64,000 nucleotides of DNA from contig CM053325.1 of assembly GCA_028583605.1 (NCBI GenBank), positions 61,241,822-61,305,821 of the forward strand, read 5' to 3'. Numbering within the stretch: the stretch's first letter is position 1; the number at the start of each line of letters is the position of its first letter. Positions 1 through 9,619 of this stretch are shown in pieces. Below the pieces are notes generated by a model. The model saw only the letters and a program-made list of their open reading frames with translations, searched no databases and was not told the origin of the DNA. Made by a program: the position numbers and the translations under genes. Source of the stretch: Dastarcus helophoroides (taxonomy: Eukaryota > Arthropoda > Insecta > Coleoptera > Bothrideridae).

Positions 1-87
1 AGTTAGTAAGCCGTTGCATATTTCCAATTTTTTCCTAAAATTTTATATTACACCAAATTTCCAAATTTTATTTTTATAAATATTAGG

Positions 88-336
88 AATTGAAATACAG
101 AACTTGTCCTCTGAAACCAAGAAAGATTAAAAAACACAACAAAGGTTACTGGCTAACGCGTTTCGACAGCCAAGCTATCATCTTCAGAGAGATACGCGAA
201 ACGCGTTAGAGCAACCTTTGTTGTGTTTTTTAATCTTTATTGGTTTCAGGGACAAGTTCTGTATTTCAATTTTTGAAGATAACCAAGGACTAGTCCGTCC
301 CACCAAAAAAAAAAATATATATATATATATATTAGG
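88..336 (+). mobile_element. Hairpin A-tailed retroposon, copy 1 (full)
   Basis: This is a sense copy of the family that recurs throughout the window. The 5' arm begins at about 88 (AATTGAAATACAGAACTTG) and runs to about 216. The 3' arm is its inverted complement, ending near 268 at CTGTATTTCAAT. A short tail follows (GAAGATAACCAAGGAC, then GTCCCACC) and then an A-run at 304-315. ATATTAGG occurs at 80-87 and again at 329-336, after an AT microsatellite, and is a candidate target-site duplication (TSD). There is no coding capacity. I do not recognise a published family name. Confidence 0.7.
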
Positions 337-367
337 TTTTTCTCGAAGGCTAAAATTTTTGAAATTC

Positions 368-537
368 TCATCTTCAGAGAAATACAGAGAGTACCTCTCT
401 GAAGATGATAGCTTGGCTATCGAAACGCGTTAGCCAGTAACCTTTGTTGTGTTTTTTAATCCTTCTCGGTGTCGGAGGACAAGATTTGTGTTTCAATTTT
501 TGAAGATAACCAAGAACCAGTCCGTTCCACCAAAATC
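368..537 (+). mobile_element. Hairpin retroposon, copy 2 (5'-truncated)
   Basis: This sense copy starts inside the hairpin loop (CATCTTCAGAGAAATAC). It keeps the 3' arm with GCTATCGAAACGCGTTAGCC and TTGTGTTTTTTAATCC, then the 3' tail ending CCGTTCCACCAAAA at about 537. Nearly all of the 5' arm is missing. It lies directly downstream of copy 1. Confidence 0.65.
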
Positions 538-1194
538 AGCTAGCAAAAAAGTAATCCCAAAAATAATCCCAGTGTTATTAATCTCGATATTAAGCGGAAC
601 GAAATAATCGAGTGCAAAATCAATCTGTTTGTTGATTATTCGCAGTTTGAATGCAATATTCTATTATTATAATGGGTTAGTCACCTCGGAAGTAAAAATG
701 TTGCCGCAAGGAAAGTGTTATGTAATATAATTTATTTCATTGTGTGATTTCGTTCATACCTTTTTTAAACATATTTATACTGTCGCGGTTTGACTTACAA
801 ATTTTCATTAGAGAATTTAATGAACAGTTATGCCAGAATTCGAAAGTGTCCAAGTGTAAACATTTTTGCAGCCAATTGTTATGACGTTACAAAAAGGTTA
901 AGAAAACCACAAGCATATTTTAAGCGTTTCGAGTTTTTAATTTTTTGTTGTATGCTTTTGGGAAGTTATAATTAAATATTCTGTTCAGTTGTGCGTTAAA
1001 AATTATTTGAAATTAGTATCGGTGTTCAATTAGCATTTAATTAAGTCTTTGCTCGATCGCACCTTTTGAAGTTTATTGGGTGGAAAATAATAACTAATTA
1101 TTTGTTATACTATCGAGGGCTAATACGATAGACAGCTATTTAATCAGTTTCTAGGTGGTAGATCACTGAAAAGATAACCTAATACATATTTAAT
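538..1194. other. AT-rich stretch with no recognised feature
   Basis: I see no convincing coding, RNA or repeat structure. A 61-residue plus-strand ORF at 790-975 has no recognisable pattern. If the membrane-protein gene continues leftward, this lies in its second intron. Confidence 0.5.
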
Positions 1195-1310
1195 AAAAGT
1201 TGTGATTTTGGTGGAACGGACTAGTCCTTGGTTATCTTCAAAAATTGAAATACAAATCTTTTTTGGTTTCAGGGGACAAGATTTGTATTTCAAATTTTAA
1301 AAGTTGTGAT
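1195..1310 (-). mobile_element. Hairpin retroposon, copy 3 (internally deleted, perfect 12-bp TSD)
   Basis: The insertion spans 1207-1298 and is antisense: TTTGGTGGAACGGACTAG at the left is the complement of the 3' tail. The two arms are reduced to about 40 bp each with almost no loop. AAAAGTTGTGAT occurs at 1195-1206 and again at 1299-1310, a perfect 12-bp direct repeat immediately bordering the insertion. Confidence 0.8.
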
Positions 1311-1342
1311 AACAAGGTTTAAATAAGACATATGGGCTAGAG

Positions 1343-1624
1343 TTACATGAAGAAGGTTTCTTTGTAAAAAATACTTTCACTCATTTTTCTTTTTACTCTT
1401 AATAGCTCTTCAAACCCAGAATTGGTCACTAGACGTCTACACGCTGCCGCAGTCAACCTACTAGGTACTTCAGACAATAGATAATCCAAATCAACGCAAA
1501 CAAGATCCAAGTAATCTTCTTTACGAGGAGAAGACTCCAAATGTGTGGAACTATATGTCCGAAGGCTACAACAATTAATCGACGTGTCCGAGCATATTCC
1601 CGAAAAAAGAACTGTCCTTTTGAT
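1343..1624 (-). other. Unassigned open reading frame
   Basis: The frame is open on the minus strand from 1624 down to the stop at 1343, about 93 codons, with mixed protein-like composition (motifs such as RKEDYLDLVCVDLDYLL and SRLTAAACRRLVTNSGF). The only early ATG is near the end, so this would be an exon or relic and not a complete gene. It lies just downstream of the membrane-protein exon at 1668-1880, but I see no clean acceptor joining it in phase. I do not recognise the family. It may be a transposon remnant. Confidence 0.3.
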
Positions 1625-1667
1625 TTACTGATTTTATTTCAAGTTACAGACTAGTACTGTATCTTAC

Positions 1668-1880
1668 CTGAATCAAAGCTTCGGGTTGAAGAGGACCTTG
1701 GAAACGATCTGCGGCCTCACTCAAAAGGGCCAACTCTTGTTCTAATTGTTTGCATGATGCGTTGGCTGTAACGTAAGCCGAAGCTAAAATAAATCCACCT
1801 AGTACGACTGACACTAACACGACAGTGACAGCGATGATCTTAGCTACTTGAACTGAGGCGCTCACTGGTCGATGATATGC
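1668..1880 (-). CDS. Single-pass membrane protein, coding exon 2
   Basis: This 213-nt, phase 0/0 exon has an acceptor TTTATTTCAG before GCATATC and a donor GTAAGA after ATTCAG. It encodes residues 33-103 of the gene that begins at 47205. Residues about 47-69 form a strongly hydrophobic segment (IIAVTVVLVSVVLGGFILAS) without charges, a convincing transmembrane helix. An N-glycosylation sequon (NAS, 72-74) and a short acidic amphipathic stretch (KQLEQELALLSEAADRF) follow. The short N-terminal side and the sequon after the helix suggest a type II topology. Joining to exon 1 gives PPPAYHRP, which contains a PPxY motif. No further downstream exon is identified in the first 1.6 kb. I do not recognise a named gene; the exon pair resembles uncharacterised arthropod membrane proteins. 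Confidence 0.8.
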
Positions 1881-2024
1881 CTGAAATAAAACAATTTTGT
1901 TAATAATTTGATAATAAATAAGCTCAAAATATCAGTATTCTCTACATCAGTTTTATGAAAATAAAAAAAGTATCACTAAAACCAGAACTAGAACAAAATG
2001 CCTGTTTATCATTGTTGTAAAAAG

Positions 2025-2990
2025 CCTGGCGGGGAATATTTACAAAAACGAGATAAAATGGGCGATGAATTCCTTCGAGCCCTATAAATCACCAGGAGAA
2101 GATAAAATCTTCGCAGCCCAACTACAGTACGGCGTAATGGAAGTTATAAATCCACTAGCTACAATTTTAAAGCTAGTTACACGTTAAGCTACATTCCAAT
2201 AAGCTGGAGAGACGTTAATGTGGTCTATATACGAAAGGCAGGCCAACGACCGTCTGCGTAGCCTAAATCATATAAACCCATTAGTCTAACGTCATTTCTC
2301 TTTAAAACAATGAAGAAAATTATGAACCAATACATTAGAAGCGAAGTGCAATCAAAGAATTCGTTTCATGAAACATCAATTTACATATCAAGAAGGCAAA
2401 TCCAGAGACAGTCTTACACAATCTTGTCAAAAAGATAGAAAGTATATACTCAGACAAAGCAATAGCTTTTTGTGGATTTATAGACATAGAGGGTGCTTTT
2501 GATAACACCTCATATGGATCCATAAGGCAGCTGCTATTAAAAAGGTTTTGAGAAACCTACCATCGACTGGATCGTCTCCTTGTTAGATGGTAGAAGGATC
2601 AAAGCAACCTTAGGGAGTGATTCAGTCACAGTGAGCGCCAGCAAGGGGGTTGTCCCCATCGTGGTTGATGACCTCCTAAATATACTGCTACGAGCTTTGA
2701 AGCAATAGGTTATGCAGATAATATTACTATCATTATCAGGGGCAAAAAACGATAAAATCCTGTCGGATTTAATGCAAAAAGCGCTGAACACTATTAATAA
2801 CTGGTGTCCAAAACAAGGGTTAAGCGTAAACCCAAATAAAACAATTATAATTACTTTCACGAAGAGAAGGAAGCTAAATCTAACAGCTCCCACTATGAAT
2901 GGAGTTCAATTTAATTTCTCAAGTGAGACTAAATATCTAGAAATAAGTCTTAGACCAAAAGCTCACCTGGAATCCTCATTTGACTAGAAT
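2025..2990 (+). pseudogene. Jockey-like LINE reverse transcriptase relic
   Basis: Frame-broken plus-strand remains of a non-LTR reverse transcriptase. Visible pieces in order are SFEPYKSPGEDKIFAAQLQ (about 2072-2128), AIAFCGFIDIEGAFDNTSY (about 2459-2515), IGYADNITIIIRG (about 2705-2743) and NWCPKQGLSVNPNKT (about 2800-2844). The catalytic YADD box reads YADN, and frameshifts separate the pieces, so it is dead. The frame ends in RIIKRATTA at about 3010, where the GA-rich array begins, so the array replaces or interrupts its 3' part. Confidence 0.75.
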
Positions 2991-3009
2991 AATCAAGCGA
3001 GCCACGACA

Positions 3010-6000
3010 GCGACAGAAGAGAAGAAAAGAGAAGAGAAGAGAAGAGTAGATAAGAGAAGAGAAGAGAAGAGAAGGGAAGGAAAGGGAAGGGAAGGGAAAG
3101 GAAGGGTAGGGAAGGAAGGAAAGGAAAGGAAAGGAAAGGGAAGGGAAGGGAAGGGAAGGCAAGGGAAGGAAAGGGAAGGGAAGGGAAGAAAAGAGGAAAG
3201 GAGAGGAGAGGAGAGGAGGAAAAGAAGAGAGGGGAGGAGAGGAGGGGAGAGCAGAGGAGAGGAGAAGAGAAGAGAGGAGAGGAGAAGAGAGGAGAGGAGA
3301 TGAGAAGAGATGAGAAGAGATGAGAAGAGATGAGAAGAGATGAGAAGAGATGAGAAGAGATGAGAAGAGATGAGAAGAGATGAGAAGAGATGAGAAGAGA
3401 TGAGAAGAGATGAGAAGAGATGAGAGAGATGAGAAGAGATGCGAAGAGATGCGAAGAGATGAGAAGAGATGAGAAGAGATGAGAAGAGATGAGAAGAGAT
3501 GAGAAGAGATGAGAAGAGATGAGAAGAGATGAGAAGAGATGAGAAGAGAAGAGATGAGAAGAGATGAGAAGAGATGAGAAGAGATGAGAAGAGATGAGAA
3601 GAGATGAGAAGAGATGAGAAGAGAATGAAGAGATGAGAAGAGTGAGAAGAGATGAGAAGAGATGAGAAGAGATGAGAAGAGATGAGAAGAGATGAGAAGA
3701 GATGAGAAGAGATGAGAAGAGATGAGAAGAGATGAGAAGAGATGAGAAGAGATGAGAAGAGATGAGAAGAGATGAGAAGAGATGAGAAGAGATGAGAAGA
3801 GATGAGATGAGATGAGAAGAGATGAGATGAGATGAGAAGAGATGAGAAGAGATGAGAAGAGATGAGAAGAGATGAGAAGAGATGAGAAGAGATGAGAAGA
3901 GATGAGGAGAGATGAGAAGAGATGAGAAGAGATGAGAAGAGAGAGAAGAGAAGAGAAGAGAAGAAGAGAAGAGAAGAGAAGAGAAGAGAAGAGAAGAGAA
4001 GAGAAGAGAAGAGAAGAGAAGAGAAGAGAAGAGAAGAGAAGAGGAAGAGAAGAAAGAGAAGGAAGAGAAAGAGAAGAGAAGAGAAGAGAAGAGAAGAGAA
4101 GAGAAAAAGAAGAGAAGAGAAGAGAAGAGAAGAGAAGAGAAGAGAAGAGAAGAGAAGAGAAGAGAAGAGAAGAGAAGAGAAGAGAAGAGAAGAGAAAAAG
4201 AAGGGGAAGAAGGATGAGAAGAGAGAGAAGAGATGAGAAGAGATGAGAAGAGATGAGAAGAGATGAGAAGAGATGAGAAGAGATGAGAAGAGATGAGAAG
4301 AGAAGAGATGAGATGAGAAGAAGAATGAGATGAGATGAGATGAGAATGAATGAGATGAGATGAGATGAGATGAGATGAGATGAGATGAGATGAGATGAGA
4401 TGAGATGAGAGGAGATGAGATGAGATGAGATGAGATGAGATGAGATGAGATGAGATGAGATGAGATGAGATGAGATGAGATGAGATGAGAAGAGATGAGA
4501 AGAGATGAGAAGAGATGAGAAGAGATGAGAAGAGATGAGAAGAGATGAGAAGAGATGAGAAGAGATGAAGAAGAGATGAGAAGAATAAAATGAGAAGAGA
4601 TGAGAAGATGAAGAGATGAGATGATGAGAAGAGATGAGAAGAGATGAGAAGAGATGAAGAGATGAGAAGAGATGAGTAAGAGTATGAGAGAGAGAAGAGA
4701 TGGAGAAGAGAGAGAAGAGATGAGAAGAGATGAGAAGAGATAAGAAAGAAGAGATGAGAAAGCAGAAGAGATGAGAAGAGATAGAGAAGAGAAGAGAAGA
4801 GAGAGAAGAGAAGAGAATAGATGAGAAGAGGAATGAGAAGAGATGAGAAGAGATGAGAAAGATGAAGAGAAGAGAAGAGAAGAGGAGAGAAGAGATGAGA
4901 AGAGATGAGAAGAGATGAGAAGAGATGAGAAGAGATGAGAAGAGAAGAGATGAGCTGAGATGAGAAGAGATGAGATGAGATGATATGAGATGAGATGAGA
5001 TGAGATAGATGAGATGAGATGAGATGAGAGAGATGAGATGAGATGAGATGAGATGAGTATGAGAATGAGATAGAGAAGAGATGAGATGAGAGAGATAGAG
5101 ATGAGATGAGATGAGATGAGATGAGATGAGATGAGATGAGATGAGATGAGAATGAGAAGAGATGAGAAGAGATGAGAAGAGCTGAGAAGAGATGAGAGAG
5201 ATGAGAAGAGAGATGAAGAGATGAGAAGAGATGAGAAGAGATGAGAAAGAGATGAGAAGAGATGAGAAGAGATGAGAAGAGATGAGAAGAGATGAGAAGA
5301 GATGAGAGAGATGAGAAGAGATGGAGAAGAGATGAGAAGAGATGAGAAGAGATGAGAAGAGAATGAGAGAGATGAGAAGAAATGAGAAGAGATGAGAAGA
5401 ATATGAGAAGAATGAGAAGAGAAGAGGTATACATATAACCAATATATATAATTTCAATGATGAGATGAGATGAGAAGAGAAGAGAAGAGAGAGAAGAGAA
5501 GAGAAGAGAAGAGAAGAGAGAAGAGAAGAGAAGAGAAGAGAAGAGAAGAGTAAGAGAAGAGAAGAGAAGAGAAGAGAAGAGAAGAGAAGAGAAGAGAAGA
5601 GAAGAGAAGAGAAGAGAAGAGAAGAGAAGAGAAGAGAAGAGAAGAGAAGAGAAGAGAAGAAGAGAAGAGAGAGAGAGAAGAGAAGAGAAGAGAAGAGAAG
5701 AGAAGAGAGAAGAGAAGAGAAGAGATGAGAAGAGATGAGAAGAGATGAGAAGAGAAGAGAAGAGATGAGAAGAGAAGAGATGAGAAGAGATGAGATGAGA
5801 TGAGATGAGATGAGATGAGATGAGATGAGAAGAGATGAGAAGAGATGAGAAGAGATGAGAAGAGATGAGAAGAGATGAGAAGAGATGAGAAGAGATGAGA
5901 AGAGATGAGAAGAGATGAGAAGAGATGAGAAGAGATGAGATGAGAAGAGATGAGAAGAGATGAGAAGAGATGAGATGAGAAGAGATGAGAAGAGATGAGA

Positions 6001-6040
6001 AGAGATGAGAAGAGATGAGAAGAAATGAGAAGAGATGAGG
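3010..6040. repeat. 3-kb GAGAA/GAGAT pentamer array
   Basis: The array is built almost only of two pentamers, GAGAA and GAGAT, in three regimes: alternating (AGAGATGAGA 10-mers, for example 3300-3910), pure GAGAA-type (3940-4200, 5480-5720) and pure GAGAT (4340-4490, 5100-5150). A G-rich edge (AAGGGAAGG) occupies 3060-3200. The plus strand is about 99 percent purine except for T in GAGAT, so the intron transcript from the minus strand would be a 3-kb CU-rich tract. The ORFs of about 800 codons on the minus strand (SHLFSSLLIS) are artefacts. Confidence 0.97.
5425..5460. repeat. Non-satellite island, copy A
   Basis: GAGGTATACATATAACC followed by an ATATATA run and TTTCAATGA interrupts the pentamer array. 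The same segment recurs at 6037-6074 at the array's right border. Confidence 0.85.
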
Positions 6041-6074
6041 TATACATATTAACCAATATATATAATTTCAATGA
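6037..6074. repeat. Non-satellite island, copy B (array border)
   Basis: This is a near-identical second copy of the island at 5425-5460, differing mainly by one extra T (CATATTAACC). It marks the junction with single-copy DNA, so the 0.61-kb block 5461-6074 looks like a tandem duplication of the array end. Confidence 0.85.
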
Positions 6075-8195
6075 AATATGAAATGGTATTCCTATTTTTA
6101 GGAAAAGTTATTCATTATATCATTTGAAAAATTCTCACATATGATGTGTCTATAAACCTTTATTTCATTGTTTAGATGATTAACTGCTAACGATAACATC
6201 TAAATAATTTCATTGTAAAGAAATACGTTCCAGGGCAGCATATTATTCCCGCATATTATATTGTTTGTGGCATTACATGATGAATCAAGGTGCCTACAGT
6301 ATACTTTTTTTTCTCACATAAATATTTATTTGTCGCGGATGTATTCAAGCCAAGCAAATACCCATGAATAAGTTGAAATTCAATGCAATTCACACGCTAT
6401 TTATTTATGACGCCGTTTGCAAAAGTTTCATCTTCAATCTGGTCTTACAAGGAAATGGTAATTTTAAGCTTATGTATTTAAATGGTAGAATATACAATAT
6501 AAAACCTTCAGTTGGTAAAAAAATAAACAAAATCGACTTGTTAGTGCAAAATGTGTTCTTTAATATTTAAATACAAAACGAACACGTACTGATAAAAAAA
6601 TTAGGCAGTCTGGAGACTGCCGATAGAAGTGAAAGCTTGAAACTTGGAAGAGTGGTGTTTCTTTAATTGATAAATTAATTGCAGTACCAAAAATTAAAAT
6701 CTCATAATTTGTAAAATAGCTATCATCATATGGGCTGTTGTACAACCTACTATACTAGTCATTATTGTAATGCACAGTGATTCTACAATTCAATTAATAA
6801 TCAACACTGATGCACTCTGTTTAGATGGAGATTGATTGGCACTAGAGGTTAGGCTGGTGTGACTTAATGGTTGCTTAGAACTACTCTAGTCATTTATGTT
6901 TCTTTTCCATATACTTAATTTTTCCCATTTTTATCACAACTTCATATATGATAGTTATTTATCTTTGTTTATATTCATTATTTACAACTTATGCAAATGT
7001 CAGTAGTCAGGAGTGTCAACTATCAACTAGTTGCAACTTTGCCGCCTTAAAAGAGATAAATTGTTTTATTTTTGATTACGATATTTAATTTATTTAATGA
7101 TTTTCTTAATATTAAATTATGTTATTGTGCTCTTTCTACTGTTTTTTTTAGTTATTGTTCGAGTTGTTTGCGTGAAGCGTTGGCTTCTATATTATTTTTG
7201 AAATGGTAGATTGAAATAACTTTTTCTGTTTTTACATTAGTAATTGTAACATAAATAAACGATGTATGGCAGTAATAGTTATTTAAATAAGTATTTATTA
7301 GAATATTAATAAGTATGGGACTCCTGTAACAATGTTTAATCATCAATTGCGAAATAGTTTTCGCTGAGAATATTATTTACGTTTTGTTGGGACTAAACCG
7401 CCCCGTTAAAATTCATACTTTTGCCGTCCGTCACCAAACTTAGCTTCTGAAGGCGGCAGATTTTACTTCATAGGTCTGAGAGTTCGCAGGTAATCAAGAT
7501 ATAATGTATATGACGTAGTATTATAATTACATAATGTGACAATAAAACAAAATTCTTTTAATGTTTAGTTGTTTCATTTGAAAGCGCCACGGTGAAAGTC
7601 TGGTTGGGTAAATGTACTTTAAAGCATTTTATATAGCATCTTCATTGAAAATAAGACAATAAGCACTAGTTATCCTGTCATCTTTTGGCTGTATCATTAT
7701 TCCAACGATATGTCTTTATTTGTATCATTTTTGAAGATGATTTTTTTATCAGATTTCGCTAAGACAAACTTCTAACGTAGGTACACTTTCCGAGTTGGTT
7801 TAATGTTTTTATTATTTAAGTAAAACCGTAAAAATAAGAAAGTAATGATATTCTGTTTTCGCTCTAAGTCAATATTTCATGGTATGCGGTTGATCACTTT
7901 TAACAACTGGAGTCACGCATAAGATTTCTAATCAAATAATAAAAATTTCACATCTATTTTTTTCATAATTGATGCATGTTTTCAGTAAAGGATTAAATTA
8001 AAAACAAATCAATCATTTCAAATTTGACATACACCACACTCGGCAGCATCATATCGTCAGGAAGGTTTCCCCAAAATTATAAACGTTCAAATCCAAAGAT
8101 ATTATGTTCGGTTTTGTTTTTGTTAAAATGTTGTAATTTTTAGCAACTTGGGGACATGTTATATAATTAATAGTGGGGATCAGATGATAGCTGAT
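6075..8195. other. Intronic AT-rich DNA, mostly featureless
   Basis: No gene is supported. The one notable point is 7157-7186, whose minus strand reads EANASRKQLEQ, close to residues of the 1668-1880 exon (see findings). A GC-richer patch at 7415-7490 (CCGTCCGTCACC, GGCGGCAG) is unidentified. Confidence 0.5.
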
Positions 8196-8196
8196 G

Positions 8197-8286
8197 AATC
8201 ATCGTCCATCATCATCATCAGTCATCATCATCATCATCATATCATTCATCATCATCACATCGTCGTCATCATCATGACCATCATCA
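8197..8286 (+). repeat. (ATC)n microsatellite
   Basis: About 30 imperfect copies of ATC/CAT with small interruptions (CGTCGTC, ATTC). Confidence 0.95.
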
Positions 8287-9240
8287 GGGATGTTGATACC
8301 AAGCGTCTGCAGCTATTTAAAATGCTACATTTAAGTAACTGTTCAAGAATTAAGGTACGATATACAATTACTCCTAAGAACAACATTCTTATAAAATAGA
8401 GACATTAATGTGGAAAAATATATGATAATTGATATACCAAAAAAAAAAAAAATTGTACTTACATAGATCTGTACACCAATAAAAATTATGCAAACAGGGA
8501 AATGTTGCAAGCATGTACATATAGCCATTGCTATTCGCATCAGTAGTTATTTAGGTATGTTACAAAATGTAGCGATATTTAATGAAATTTTTAGTCGATT
8601 TTGCAAGATTAGCCCGATACTATACTTTAATTAGGTGTAATTTGCTTTAAATTTTATTAATGCTACTTGTCATGGGAAAAATTTTAGGATGGGACGGAAC
8701 TATTCATGTTGATTTGGTTTGAAGGTTAATACATGTCGATTAAAAGTTGGAGCTTTCAAAGGGAATCTGAATTTGGAGTCGAAATTTTGGGAAGGATTTA
8801 ACGAAATAGGGAGCCTTGGAAAGTCCTGCATAAGGATCTGTTGGTGCTCTGCTACACCACTGTTCAGTAACAGTAATTGTTACTTTAATGATTTAATCCG
8901 ATTAAAAATAATTATCAGAATTATAATTATGTTAATATTAGTATTTAAAATGTAGGCCTTTCGAATTTTAATGCAATATTTTTACGTTTGTTTGAAATAT
9001 TATCTTGCATGTTTGTGCATATTTATTGAAAGCAACCTTCGGGTTATGTGGTTAGGCTTTTACAAAATTTACCATTTTTAAACAACATTAAGAATTCGTG
9101 ACAGCCACAGCTTGGTATCTGCGTAAATAAACTTGTTATTGCTGGTACCAGGGTTTCCATTACCAGTTAGCACATTCAAATTAATGTGTCTCGTCTGACA
9201 TGTTGCTATGTCTGATACATATGCAGGTGCATAGAGTGTA
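8287..9240. other. Intronic DNA with no recognised feature
   Basis: Short ORFs occur here (8343-8540 minus, 8719-8955 plus), but they have no recognisable motifs. I see nothing further. Confidence 0.5.
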
Positions 9241-9619
9241 ATATGTATACAGGATCGGCCAGTACACTATTTCGGTCTGCTTGCCAATGAGAACGACAAA
9301 GCAAACTTCTGATATGAGGCAAGACGGAAAGAGAAACTAAATCGGCAGAGTTGCCACATGGTAATTCATTTATGTGTATCTCCTTCATTATCACCGGAAT
9401 AAATCGCTTCAGCGCTTCTTCGATTCAACAATTGGGAGAATGATAAGGGTACATGTGTAGCGCACATGTCACCTGGCATCGATTGGCATTAGTTCTACAT
9501 GGACTTACGACTGGACCGAATCTGCATTAAATAAATCATCCTCTAGTAATCCGTCCGTCGCGGGCGTAAGGAGCATACAACGCATACGGGCGGCACTATC
9601 GAGGAGGTGGCAATAGGCA

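Noticed and set aside
2950..5457. Two overlapping minus-strand ORFs of more than 800 codons (SHLFSSLLIS repeats)
   Set aside because: They are stop-free only because the pentamer array lacks stop codons on that strand; the peptide is a direct image of the repeat.
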